Assembly (NCBI GenBank): GCA_021737645.1
Contig: JAIPDO010000008.1
Location: forward strand, 1 to 64,000
Origin: Desulfarculaceae bacterium
Lineage (GTDB): Bacteria > Desulfobacterota > Desulfarculia > Desulfarculales > Desulfarculaceae
Direction: 5' to 3'
Length of the DNA stretch: 64,000 nucleotides
The notes beneath the pieces are model-generated. The model made no database searches and was not told the origin of the DNA. It saw only the letters and a program-made list of their open reading frames with translations. The translations under genes were made by a program, and so were the position numbers. The stretch's first letter is position 1. Each line of letters starts with the position of its first letter. Positions 51,290-59,733 of the stretch are shown here, piece after piece.

Positions 51290-52753
51290 ATGACTGCCCG
51301 TTTCCGCACCTCCCAACCAGGCTCCCCGGCCAGAAGGCCGTCGGTGCTGGTCCTGGCCCAAGATCAACCCACCTTGGACAGCATTCATCACGGCCTTAAA
51401 AAGGCTTACGACCTGGCAGTGATCTCGCATGTTCAACAGTTGCGTGAATCACTGAGCCACCAGGCCATTGACCTGCTGATGGTCGAGGTTCGCCTGGCGG
51501 GAACGGACCTGCCGAAGTTGATCAGCGAAACCAGGACCAGGTTGCCACACCTCCCTATCACCCTGCTGGCCGGTCTCAGCGAGGTGGAGTACGCCCTGGA
51601 CGCCATCAGCCTGGGGGCCACCAACTACCTGCGCAAGCCTTTCACCATCGGAGAACTGCGCCACATCACCAACCGCAGCCTGGAGCGGCAGCGCCTGCTC
51701 AGGGAAATGGAAACCCTGCGCTCGGGCCCGCCCCGCACCCTGGCCGGGATCATCGCCCAGGATGAGGTGATGAAGGAGGTCTGCCGCCTGGCCGAGACGG
51801 TGGCCGGCACCGACGTCACCGTCTTGCTCAGTGGCGAGACCGGCACCGGCAAGGGGCTGTTCGCCAAGGCCATCCACAACAGCTCGCCGCGCCGCGAAGG
51901 CCCCTATGTGGAGATAAACTGCGCGGCCATACCGGCCACCCTCATAGAGAGCGAACTGTTCGGTCACGAGCGAGGGGCCTTCACCGGGGCGGTGGCCCGC
52001 AAGATCGGCCGGGTGGAGGCCGCGGCCAAGGGAACCCTGCTCCTGGACGAGGTGGGCGAAATGCCCTTGGACATGCAGGCCAAGATGCTGCGCTTTCTGC
52101 AGGAGTTCACCTTCGAGCGTGTGGGGGGCAACGAAAAGCTCAGCGCGGACGTGCGCATCATCGCGGCCAGCAACCGCGACCTGGGCCAAGCGGTGCGCCA
52201 GGGCTTGTTCCGTGAGGATCTTTTCTACCGCCTGCACGTCATCGAGTTGAGGGTTCCCTCCCTGCGCGAACGCCGGGAAGACATCTTGCCTTTGGCCGAA
52301 TATTTCCGGGAGATGTTCAGCGCCAAGTACGACAAACCGGTGCTGGGATTCTCCCCGTCAGCCACCGGCCAGATGCTAAACCACGCCTGGCCGGGCAACG
52401 TGCGAGAAATGGAGCACGCGGTGGAGCGGGCGGTGATCCTGTGCCCCGGAGATTTCATTGATCGCCTGGAGCTGGCCACCGAATCCTCGCCCAATCAATC
52501 TCCCCTGGCCCCGGTGCAGGCCCCCTTGGTTTCCCCGGAGTTAAATCTGGACCGATCCCTGGCCGACCACATGGCCATGTGTGAGCGCGACTACCTGGAC
52601 GCCCAGTTGAAGAGGAGCCAAGGGAGGGTAAGCCGCACCGCCCAGGCATCGGGCCTAAATCCCAAGACCCTGTATTTAAAAATGATCCGCCACGGACTGC
52701 GCAAAGAGGACTTCCGGCGCGGTAGCGACGGCTCTGACGAGGACCAAGGGTAA
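51290..52753 (+). CDS. Sigma-54-dependent response regulator with altered receiver
   Basis: NtrC-type enhancer-binding protein, 487 residues. The receiver domain (about 17-130) keeps Asp25, Thr91 and Lys116, but the phospho-accepting Asp is replaced by Glu66 (LLMVEVRL) and one acidic-pocket residue by Gln, so it may be active without phosphorylation. The AAA+ domain has Walker A GETGTGKG (182-189), the sigma-54 loop GAFTGA (229-234) and Walker B LLLDEVGEMP. A Fis-type helix-turn-helix lies at the end (about 437-475). No kinase gene is adjacent. Its targets are unknown. Confidence 0.93.
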   Translation: MTARFRTSQPGSPARRPSVLVLAQDQPTLDSIHHGLKKAYDLAVISHVQQLRESLSHQAIDLLMVEVRLAGTDLPKLISETRTRLPHLPITLLAGLSEVEYALDAISLGATNYLRKPFTIGELRHITNRSLERQRLLREMETLRSGPPRTLAGIIAQDEVMKEVCRLAETVAGTDVTVLLSGETGTGKGLFAKAIHNSSPRREGPYVEINCAAIPATLIESELFGHERGAFTGAVARKIGRVEAAAKGTLLLDEVGEMPLDMQAKMLRFLQEFTFERVGGNEKLSADVRIIAASNRDLGQAVRQGLFREDLFYRLHVIELRVPSLRERREDILPLAEYFREMFSAKYDKPVLGFSPSATGQMLNHAWPGNVREMEHAVERAVILCPGDFIDRLELATESSPNQSPLAPVQAPLVSPELNLDRSLADHMAMCERDYLDAQLKRSQGRVSRTAQASGLNPKTLYLKMIRHGLRKEDFRRGSDGSDEDQG

Positions 52754-52843
52754 TGATTAGCAATCGGGCCTGTGGCGTGTAATAATATCGACATAAATTA
52801 ATGATGGTATGTGGTGGCAAGTCGGTCAAAAGGAGAATCATAG

Positions 52844-53248
52844 ATGTTCAAAAGAGTTGCATCACTCGGTCTTTGCCTTCTTCTGGGGATCAGCCTCTTG
52901 GGAGCGGGCTGCGCTTCGGTGACCAAGTCCGACTATGAAGGCGCGGGGGTGGGTGCGGCCACGGGCGCGGTGGCGGGCGCTCTGCTCGACTCCAACGGAT
53001 GGCAAGGCGGCGTGATCGGTGGCGCTTTGGGCGCCCTGGCCGGCGGAGCCATCACCCACATCGCCACCCACGCCTCCAAGCAGGCAGCCCAAACCCAACA
53101 ACCGGTGGTCTACCAGAAAAACGACGGCACCGAAAAGGTCACCTCCACTCCCATGAAGGCCACCAGCAACAATTGCCATATGGTCAAAGAGCGCTATTAC
53201 AAGAACGGCGAGATGTACAAAGAGGTGGAGCGCGAGGTCTGCAACTAG
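52844..53248 (+). CDS. Glycine-zipper outer-membrane lipoprotein
   Basis: A 134-residue lipoprotein. The signal peptide ends in the lipobox LGAGC (Cys about 23), so it should be lipid-anchored. Next comes a glycine-zipper (GAGVGAATGAVAGALL, then GGALGALAGGA, about 33-70), then a polar region with C-x-MVKERYY and the final Cys. It resembles the 'glycine zipper 2TM' lipoproteins whose role is poorly known. The gene follows an AT-rich gap of 90 bases and is closed by a terminator. Confidence 0.85.
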   Translation: MFKRVASLGLCLLLGISLLGAGCASVTKSDYEGAGVGAATGAVAGALLDSNGWQGGVIGGALGALAGGAITHIATHASKQAAQTQQPVVYQKNDGTEKVTSTPMKATSNNCHMVKERYYKNGEMYKEVEREVCN

Positions 53249-53280
53249 GGCCCGCCCTGAGAAGACAGTGCGACAACCCT

Positions 53281-53316
53281 CCGGCCGGAGCCCCCACGGT
53301 TCCGGCCGGGTCTTTT
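53281..53316 (+). terminator. Intrinsic terminator after the lipoprotein gene
   Basis: CCGGCCGGA (53281-53289) pairs with TCCGGCCGG (53301-53309), followed by GTCTTTT. The next gene starts at 53336. Confidence 0.75.
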
Positions 53317-53335
53317 GCCGGCAGGGGAAGGCATC

Positions 53336-54481
53336 GTGATCGATAACGACTTGGAGAAAAAACAGGAGCGGGCCCTGGCCGTGTTCGGCGGCGACGCGGT
53401 GCACGGCGGGGACATATGGGGCTGGTCGCGGCGTCTGCAAAAACCGGTGAGCGACATCCTGGACCTGTCGGCCTCCCTGAACCCTCTGGGCCCTCCTCCG
53501 GGCCTGGACCAGGCCGTGGCCCAGGCCATGAGCGGAGTGTGCCACTACCCCGACCGCGTGGCCTATGCCTTCCGCGAAGCCATGGCCGACAATTTGGGGG
53601 TAAGCGCCTCCTGCCTGCTGCCGGGCAACGGCTCCACCGCCCTCATCCGCATGATCGCCCGCGCCCTGGAGCTCAAGAACCTGGTGCTCATGGCCCCCGC
53701 CTTTGGGGAGATGGCCCGATCAATGGCCATCGCCGGACGTCATTTCCACTACCTTCTCACCAATGAGCAAGACGGCTTCATGCCCACGCCCCACGACCTG
53801 GAAAAGCTCTGGGAGATGGAACCCTCGGCGGTGATCTTCAGCAACCCCACCACCCCGGCGGGCACCCTGATTCCCCGCGATATCCTGGACAGCATCATTC
53901 AGCAGGCCATCCGCCGCCGTACCTGGGTGGTGGTGGACGAAGCCTTCATAGATTTCGCGGACGACGACGCCCGGTCCTGGGCCTGTGAGGCCATCAAACG
54001 GCACAAGCGCCTGCTGGTGCTGCGCTCGCTCACCAAGTTCTACTGCATCGCCGGACTGCGCCTGGGCTTCGCCATGGCCGACGCCGAAACCCTGAGCGAC
54101 TTCGCGCCCCTGGGCCAGCCCTGGTCGGTGAACACCCTGGCCCAGGCCGCCGGGGTCTTCTGCCTGGGGCAGCAGGAGTACGCCCTCCAGACCCGCCAGG
54201 CCGTAGGCCGGTGGCGCGAAGAGCAGGCCGCCGCACTGAGCAAAATGGGTCTAAACCCCATGCCAGGCGCGGCCAACTACCTGCTCTGCCGCTTGCCGGG
54301 GGATGGGCCCACTGCCACCCAGGTGGCCGCCTTCACCGCCCGGCAAGGCGTGTTGGTGCGCCCGGCAGCCTCTTTCGTGGGATGCGGTGAGCATCACCTT
54401 AGGGTGGCGGTGACGACCAGTGAGGAGCAGCAGCGCCTCACGAGCGCCCTGAGGCAGGCCCTGGAGCAGAAGCCAGCTTAA
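53336..54481 (+). CDS. PLP-dependent aminotransferase, CobD/HisC-like (threonine-phosphate decarboxylase type)
   Basis: Class I/II PLP enzyme, 381 residues. The Schiff-base lysine lies in RSLTKFYCIAGLRLGF (K near 230), and the N-terminal HGGDIWGWSR with the DLSASLNPLGPP substrate region resembles L-threonine-O-3-phosphate decarboxylase (CobD) of cobalamin synthesis more than histidinol-phosphate aminotransferase. The two families are hard to separate by eye. GTG 53336 follows a purine-rich GGGGAAGG; TTG 53315 is less likely. It is convergent with the radical SAM gene, sharing 4 bases. A corrin link would fit the chelatase genes nearby. Confidence 0.8.
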   Translation: MIDNDLEKKQERALAVFGGDAVHGGDIWGWSRRLQKPVSDILDLSASLNPLGPPPGLDQAVAQAMSGVCHYPDRVAYAFREAMADNLGVSASCLLPGNGSTALIRMIARALELKNLVLMAPAFGEMARSMAIAGRHFHYLLTNEQDGFMPTPHDLEKLWEMEPSAVIFSNPTTPAGTLIPRDILDSIIQQAIRRRTWVVVDEAFIDFADDDARSWACEAIKRHKRLLVLRSLTKFYCIAGLRLGFAMADAETLSDFAPLGQPWSVNTLAQAAGVFCLGQQEYALQTRQAVGRWREEQAAALSKMGLNPMPGAANYLLCRLPGDGPTATQVAAFTARQGVLVRPAASFVGCGEHHLRVAVTTSEEQQRLTSALRQALEQKPA

Positions 54482-55503
54482 ATTTTGCGGTACTTGGCCA
54501 GCTTGTTCTTTACCTTGCCGGCGAACAGGGCGGGATCGCGCCGCGCTTCGTAGAGGTACTTGTTGTACATGGCCAGGCGGCTGGGGTTGCGGTTGTCCGG
54601 GCACTTGGGGTCGCACCAGGAGTAGTCATCCTTGACGATCTTTTGCTGGAAGCGGAGGCGTTTGGCGGAGGCCAGAATTTCCTCCATGCCCTGGCGGTAG
54701 GTGTTGCCGATGATCTGCCAGGTGGCGCAGCACACCCGCACGTCTCCCTTTTCATCCACCACCAGATTTCTCACCGGCATGGGGCAAGGCGGCAAGGCGT
54801 TCGTCTGCTCCGCCGCGCCCAAGGGATAACCCACCCGGCGGGCAAAGGCGTCCAGGCCCTCCGAGCGCATCCCCTTGTCGTCGATGAACTCGTACGCCTC
54901 GGCCAAGAGCTCGTGCAGTTCGGCCTTGGGTGGCAGGTTCTGAAAGGTGAGGATGGGGTCCACCCCGAAGTTGACCTCCCTCACCCCCAAGGAATGGCCC
55001 AGCTTGAGAAACTCTACTATCTCGCGGGCGTTGGCCCGAATGATGACCATGGACATGGCCACCTTGAGGGCCCCGCCTTGGTTTTGCTCCACCAGCTTGG
55101 CGATGTTGCCCACCGCCTTGTCAAAATCACCGTGGATCACGATCTGGTCGTAGGAGGCTTTGCTGCCCGCGTTCAGAGACACGTTCACGTAGAGCCCCTG
55201 GTTGACGAACACGTCCATCCAGAACTGGTTCATGAAGATGCCGTTGGTGGTGACCGCTATCTTCATATCGGGGTAGTCGCGGGCCAGGACGCAAAATTCC
55301 TTGCAGTTGCGCATCACCGTGGGCTCGCCGCCTTGCAGCTTCACGGTCTTGATATGAGGATAGACCGGCTTCAAGTGCTCCTGGTAGATCACCGCGGGCA
55401 TGCTGTCGTCGCGGGAATAGCTGGTCTGATAGCACATCACGCAACGAACGTTGCAATGCACTCCCATGATCAGGTGCAGGCGTTCCAGGCCGCTAGAGTC
55501 CAA
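54478..55503 (-). CDS. Radical SAM protein with SPASM-like C-terminal domain
   Basis: A 341-residue radical SAM enzyme. The cluster motif is CNVRCVMC (about 17-24), followed by KLQGGEPT (about 54-61) for SAM binding. The C-terminal part has further Cys (CPMPVRNLVVDEKGDVRVCC and CDPKC) as in SPASM/twitch proteins that carry auxiliary clusters. Such proteins modify peptides, lipids or cofactors; the substrate is not identifiable. TTG 55503 follows GGGG. It precedes no related gene on its strand beyond the membrane glycosyltransferase upstream. Confidence 0.88.
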   Translation of the reverse strand: MDSSGLERLHLIMGVHCNVRCVMCYQTSYSRDDSMPAVIYQEHLKPVYPHIKTVKLQGGEPTVMRNCKEFCVLARDYPDMKIAVTTNGIFMNQFWMDVFVNQGLYVNVSLNAGSKASYDQIVIHGDFDKAVGNIAKLVEQNQGGALKVAMSMVIIRANAREIVEFLKLGHSLGVREVNFGVDPILTFQNLPPKAELHELLAEAYEFIDDKGMRSEGLDAFARRVGYPLGAAEQTNALPPCPMPVRNLVVDEKGDVRVCCATWQIIGNTYRQGMEEILASAKRLRFQQKIVKDDYSWCDPKCPDNRNPSRLAMYNKYLYEARRDPALFAGKVKNKLAKYRKI

Positions 55504-55533
55504 GGTTATCCCCTTTTTGGTGCAAGCTAAACA

Positions 55534-57060
55534 TCAATGCAAGCGGTAAACCCGATAAAGACGGTTGGACCAGGCCAGGCTCATCCCAGGGTCGGCCTGA
55601 GCCTTGGCCATGGCCTGCTTCCCCCGCTGGTCGTCGGCAAACAGCCAGGCGTATTGTTGCCGCGCCGAGGTGATGCCCTCCCTGGCCGCGGGACGGCGCA
55701 AGACAAGCCACCACACGCCCCTAGCGTGCATGCGCGCCGTCATGGACGCCCAGTTTTCGCCGGGGTAGTACTTATCCCCCACCCGACCGCTGAACAGGGC
55801 CAAGACACGGGGATTGTCTATGAGATAGGTGCGTCCCTCGGCCGCATGCTCGGACACCCAGGCGTAGAGCTCCCGGTCGCCCGGACGGCTCACGATGTCG
55901 CCATCATATCTCCAAAGCAGGCCGGTGTTAAGCAGATTGACCAGCAGCCCGGCCAAAAGCGCCGCCTGGACCACGCCCATGGCCCCCAGCCAGGCGGGCA
56001 GGCGGCGTCCCGCGAAAAACTCCTGTAGCCCTTCCGCGAAATAAAGCAAGAGCAGCCCGGCCACCGGTGCGAACAACCGGGGGCCTTCCACAAAGGGCCA
56101 GGCCAGGATCATCAGCAGGTAGAGCACCACGAAGGCGTCCAGAGCGTCCCATCCGCCCAAGCGGCGCCTACGCCGCCACCAGCCCCAGGCAGCCACGGCC
56201 ATGAAGGGCAAGGCCGCCAAGGCCTCCACCGCGGCCACTAGGGGGTAGCCTCCGCGATACACCGGGAAATAAAAGCCCACCACCTTGGCTACCTTGCTGG
56301 GCAAGCCGAAAACCACCTTGCTCAGCCAGCCCATAGGGTCGTGCAGCAGGTGAAAATAGCCGCTGGTGGAAGCGCCCAGGGAGCTTTGCAGCAGGCCCGC
56401 CGCCAGAAACACGGCCACGGTGAGCGCCGCCGCGCCCCAGGCCCGGCGCTGAAAAACCATGACCAACAGGGCCGCGCCCACCAAAGCCAGCCCAGCCGAG
56501 CGCACCAAGAGCGAGGCGAAGGCGCAGGCCAAAAACAGGGTCAGCCAGGCGTATTGCCGGGGGCCGGCCTCGCGCCAGTTGAGCAGAGCCCACAAAGCGG
56601 CGGTGACCAGGAAGGTAAAGGGCACATCAGATAACACGCTCTGCTTGAACAAAAAGAACCAGGGGCAGAACAGCATGAACAAAAAGGCGCAAAAAGCCAT
56701 GCCTTGACCAAGGCGTTGACGAAAAATGGCGAATAGCACCCAGCAAAACAAGGGCCAAAACAACAGATTCAGGCTCTTGAGCAGCATGAGGTTCACCCCG
56801 CCCAGGGCCAGCAAGGGAATCAACATGGCCGGGAAGCCGGGCGGGTAGTTGTGGAAGGGCACCTGAGGCACGAACACCCCGTTGCGGTAAGGCAGGCCGT
56901 GCCACAGGTTCTGGGCGTGGATGATGTACTGGGCGAAATCACCGCCCGCCGGATGGCCGTGGTCCAGGGTGAACAGGTTGATGATTCCCCACAGCAGCAC
57001 TGCCAGGGCCATCAGCCAGGCGTGGGTGCTGGGCCGCGTCGTCTCCGGCGCTTGATTCAC
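55534..57060 (-). CDS. Membrane glycosyltransferase of the ArnT/PMT (GT39-like) type
   Basis: A 508-residue protein with some 11-12 membrane helices and a soluble C-terminal domain (about 400-508). An acidic residue pair near the first periplasmic loop (HPAGGDFAQYI, about 36-46) fits the catalytic Asp of GT-C enzymes that transfer sugar from polyprenyl-phosphate. GTG 57060 overlaps the stop of the LpdD-like gene by 4 bases. Acceptor and sugar are unknown. Confidence 0.8.
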   Translation of the reverse strand: MNQAPETTRPSTHAWLMALAVLLWGIINLFTLDHGHPAGGDFAQYIIHAQNLWHGLPYRNGVFVPQVPFHNYPPGFPAMLIPLLALGGVNLMLLKSLNLLFWPLFCWVLFAIFRQRLGQGMAFCAFLFMLFCPWFFLFKQSVLSDVPFTFLVTAALWALLNWREAGPRQYAWLTLFLACAFASLLVRSAGLALVGAALLVMVFQRRAWGAAALTVAVFLAAGLLQSSLGASTSGYFHLLHDPMGWLSKVVFGLPSKVAKVVGFYFPVYRGGYPLVAAVEALAALPFMAVAAWGWWRRRRRLGGWDALDAFVVLYLLMILAWPFVEGPRLFAPVAGLLLLYFAEGLQEFFAGRRLPAWLGAMGVVQAALLAGLLVNLLNTGLLWRYDGDIVSRPGDRELYAWVSEHAAEGRTYLIDNPRVLALFSGRVGDKYYPGENWASMTARMHARGVWWLVLRRPAAREGITSARQQYAWLFADDQRGKQAMAKAQADPGMSLAWSNRLYRVYRLH

Positions 57061-57461
57061 GCCGCGCCCCGCTGGGCCAGCAAGGCTTCCAGGAGCATCA
57101 GGCCCAGTCGGCTGCCATTGGCGCTCACTTGAGTGATACCCTCACTGTCCAGATTGTCCCAATGGCAACCGGCGGTGACCACCACCCTGCTCTCCAATTT
57201 GGCTGAGAGCAGCTCGGCGGTGGCCTGGGCTAGGCGGTCTTCCTTGTGGCTGGGATAGGTGAACACCGAGGCGGTGGCGCTGGTAATGGATGGGTCGGCC
57301 AGTGAGGGGCGCGGCGCGGCCACGGCCACCGCCCCCACGTGGGGCAGTTCACCGCCGGTGACCAGCACCACCAGGTCCGGCCCCACCCAATGGCACTGGG
57401 CGCTCAGGTCCAAGCGGCCGGAGCCGGTGCTGACCGTCAAGCTCTTGCTAATGGCGGGCAT
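57057..57461 (-). CDS. LpdD-like prenylated-flavin chaperone homolog
   Basis: A 134-residue protein that resembles the LpdD family (small subunit/chaperone of prenyl-FMN-dependent gallate and hydroxyarylic-acid decarboxylases): GPDLVVLVTGGELPHVGAVA, TYPSHKEDRLA and VVTAGCHWDN are the telling stretches. The match is recalled from family patterns and not verified. ATG 57461 follows AAGGAGGGG. It overlaps the glycosyltransferase gene by 4 bases (GTGA). No UbiD/LpdC decarboxylase or UbiX flavin prenyltransferase is in the window, so its client is unknown. Confidence 0.65.
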   Translation of the reverse strand: MPAISKSLTVSTGSGRLDLSAQCHWVGPDLVVLVTGGELPHVGAVAVAAPRPSLADPSITSATASVFTYPSHKEDRLAQATAELLSAKLESRVVVTAGCHWDNLDSEGITQVSANGSRLGLMLLEALLAQRGAA

Positions 57462-57566
57462 GGCCCCTCCTTGCGTCGTCTTTATCAAACCTAGTTTTCA
57501 CCATAGGCCCGTTCGCCGGGACCATGCGCCCCGAACCAAGCGTTGTCCAGGGGCGTCCGGCGGCAG

Positions 57567-58349
57567 CTATTGCAGAGGAGGCAGCTTTTGGCCCTGGCTG
57601 AGGGCCCAGACATCCTCAAATGCCACCACCGGAGCCGGACCGCGCATCACCACCCCGGAGGCCACAAAGGCCGGGGTGCCTTGCAGCTTAAAGGCCTTGG
57701 CCTCGGCCAGGTCTTCATCCAGACGCTTGGCCAGGACCTTGTCGGCCAGGTCCCGGGTAAGGCGAGCCTGGTCGATACCCAGCTTCTTCACCAGAGGCTG
57801 CACCGCTGAAAGCCCCTTCTCGGCGATGAAATCCTGGTCCTTGAAAATCTCCTGGTAGAAACGCCAGGCCTTGGCCGGGTCCTGGCGACCGATGGCCTCG
57901 TAGTACAGCGCCAATTGCCGGGACATATCCGAACCAGGCAAGTGCTTTACCAACAACTTGAAGCGGTGGGGGTCCTTGACCAGCAGGCGCTCCAGATTGT
58001 GGGCCGCCTGGCGGCAGGAAGGGCACAGGAAGTCGGTGTATTCCACCACCAAAACCTTGGCCGCGGGCTCGCCCAAAAGAACCCGCTGGGGGTCTATCCT
58101 GGGCACCAGGGGATTGGCCAAGCCGCGCTTGATGTTGGCGCGCCAGATCATGCGCTGGCGGACTTCGCGGCCGTCCATGACCAGGTTGTACAACTCCACC
58201 TTGTGCTTGGAGAGCACCTCCATGATCACCTCGGGATGGTTTTTCAGGTAGGCCGCGATCTGGTCTTCGGTGGGCGGCTGGGCCCAGGCCAGGGCAGGCA
58301 AAAGACATAAGCAAAGCAAGAGTGCAAAGCCGAACCTTTTAGGATGCAA
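57567..58349 (-). CDS. DsbA/DsbG-type thioredoxin-fold protein, exported
   Basis: Periplasmic thiol oxidoreductase, 260 residues. The signal peptide (about 1-23, ending AWAQ) is followed by a helical dimerisation-like region with repeated charged residues (about 25-85) and a DsbA-type fold with the active site FLCPSCRQ (about 107-114) and the cis-proline region LQGTPAFV near 222-229. It resembles the DsbA family proteins of deltaproteobacteria and may reduce or oxidise cytochrome and surface-protein thiols. No DsbB/CcdA partner is adjacent. Confidence 0.88.
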   Translation of the reverse strand: MHPKRFGFALLLCLCLLPALAWAQPPTEDQIAAYLKNHPEVIMEVLSKHKVELYNLVMDGREVRQRMIWRANIKRGLANPLVPRIDPQRVLLGEPAAKVLVVEYTDFLCPSCRQAAHNLERLLVKDPHRFKLLVKHLPGSDMSRQLALYYEAIGRQDPAKAWRFYQEIFKDQDFIAEKGLSAVQPLVKKLGIDQARLTRDLADKVLAKRLDEDLAEAKAFKLQGTPAFVASGVVMRGPAPVVAFEDVWALSQGQKLPPLQ

Positions 58350-58458
58350 GGCGCATATCCTCCTTGGTGCGCCGGCTCCTGACCGGCGTTGATGATATTT
58401 CTGAGATTAGCTTGCCACAGGCCGGCGACTTGCACAACCGCCCCGCCGATAGGGCGTA

Positions 58459-59556
58459 TCACAGCGCCTTGGCCACTACCATTTGGTTGCGCCCCAGGTT
58501 TTTGGCCCGGTACATGGCTTGGTCGGCCCGGTGCAAAAGCTGGTCCACGGTTTCTCCGGGGATGAACTCGGCAATACCGATGCTCAAGGTCACTTTCAAA
58601 CCGGACAACCCCTCGCTGAACTCTAAACTGCGCACCTTCTCCACCAGACGCTGCCCCACGACCACTGCCGCGCTCTGGTCGGCCTGGGCCAGCACCGCCA
58701 AAAACTCCTCCCCTCCGAAGCGGGCCAGGCAATCAATTTCGCGCAATTGGCGCGTCATCTCCTGGGAGGTTTTTTGCAGCACCAAATCACCCGCGTGGTG
58801 ACCATAGCGATCGTTGACCTCCTTGAAATGGTCCAGGTCCAAGAAACAGATTGCAAAGCAGTACCCGCCGCGATCGGCCAATGCCTTTTGCCTGTTCAAA
58901 AAGCTCATGGCGTGCCGGCGGTTCCACAGGCCGGTCAGTTCGTCGGTCTCCACCAGGTGGCTGATCTTCTCCATGGCCTCGGAGAGCAACCCTCTTTGCT
59001 TGCGGTACTTGCGCCTGAGGGCGCTCAGGCTGGATCCCATCAAGGCGAAAGTGGTCATCACCACCGAAAAACATAACCACTGAATATACTCCACCCTCAG
59101 GTTGAGTATCTCCACTTGGTTGTACACGATGGCGAATATCACCAGACCATATCCTACGATGGCCATGGCGCTGATAATCAGGAATGCTTTGAGGCGTAGG
59201 CGGAAGGCCCCGAAGATCATCACCAGTAGGTAGTACATCAGCACCACCATGCGCAGGTCGTAGATGAAATAGACGGTGATCATGATACAGATGGTGGCCC
59301 AGGCCATCTGGTACAGGGTAAGGCTGGGGTCTTTAAAGCGCTTGTTGAGCCCGGAAATAATCAGCACCGGAAAGCTGAGGTGCACCAGCCAGAACAGGCT
59401 GAACATGCCAAAAAATTCTTGAGGGGTCGCCCGGAAAAAATTCCACTTCAAGAACACCCAGCACAAGCAGGTGTGCACCGCCCCTCCGGCAATGGCCAAA
59501 AGGGTACGCCTCAGGCGTAATGCCTGTTTAGGGTCTTCCATGGCGGGAAAAAGCAT
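58459..59556 (-). CDS. Diguanylate cyclase (membrane, GGDEF)
   Basis: Makes cyclic di-GMP, 365 residues. About six membrane segments (residues 15-185) precede a short helix and the GGDEF domain (about 200-365). The active-site motif is GGEEF, with the inhibitory I-site RxxD (REID) exactly five residues earlier, and DELTGLWNRR starts the domain. ATG 59556 follows AAGGG by 5 bases; ATG 59541 has no ribosome site. The sensory membrane domain is a variant MASE type; signal unknown. Confidence 0.93.
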   Translation of the reverse strand: MLFPAMEDPKQALRLRRTLLAIAGGAVHTCLCWVFLKWNFFRATPQEFFGMFSLFWLVHLSFPVLIISGLNKRFKDPSLTLYQMAWATICIMITVYFIYDLRMVVLMYYLLVMIFGAFRLRLKAFLIISAMAIVGYGLVIFAIVYNQVEILNLRVEYIQWLCFSVVMTTFALMGSSLSALRRKYRKQRGLLSEAMEKISHLVETDELTGLWNRRHAMSFLNRQKALADRGGYCFAICFLDLDHFKEVNDRYGHHAGDLVLQKTSQEMTRQLREIDCLARFGGEEFLAVLAQADQSAAVVVGQRLVEKVRSLEFSEGLSGLKVTLSIGIAEFIPGETVDQLLHRADQAMYRAKNLGRNQMVVAKAL

Positions 59557-59733
59557 ATAAGCCCTTGCGCGGACCCGCCCGGCACCCGACAGCCCACCCC
59601 TGACCATGGAAGCTGCCGGGCAGGCAATTAAAAGGCTTCACTGTCAGGGTCTAATGTATATCTTACCCAGGTTATCGGCTGAAATGGGGCTCCTTTTTTA
59701 AGCGTAGCTTCTTGCGCAAGCCCCTGGCGGCCC

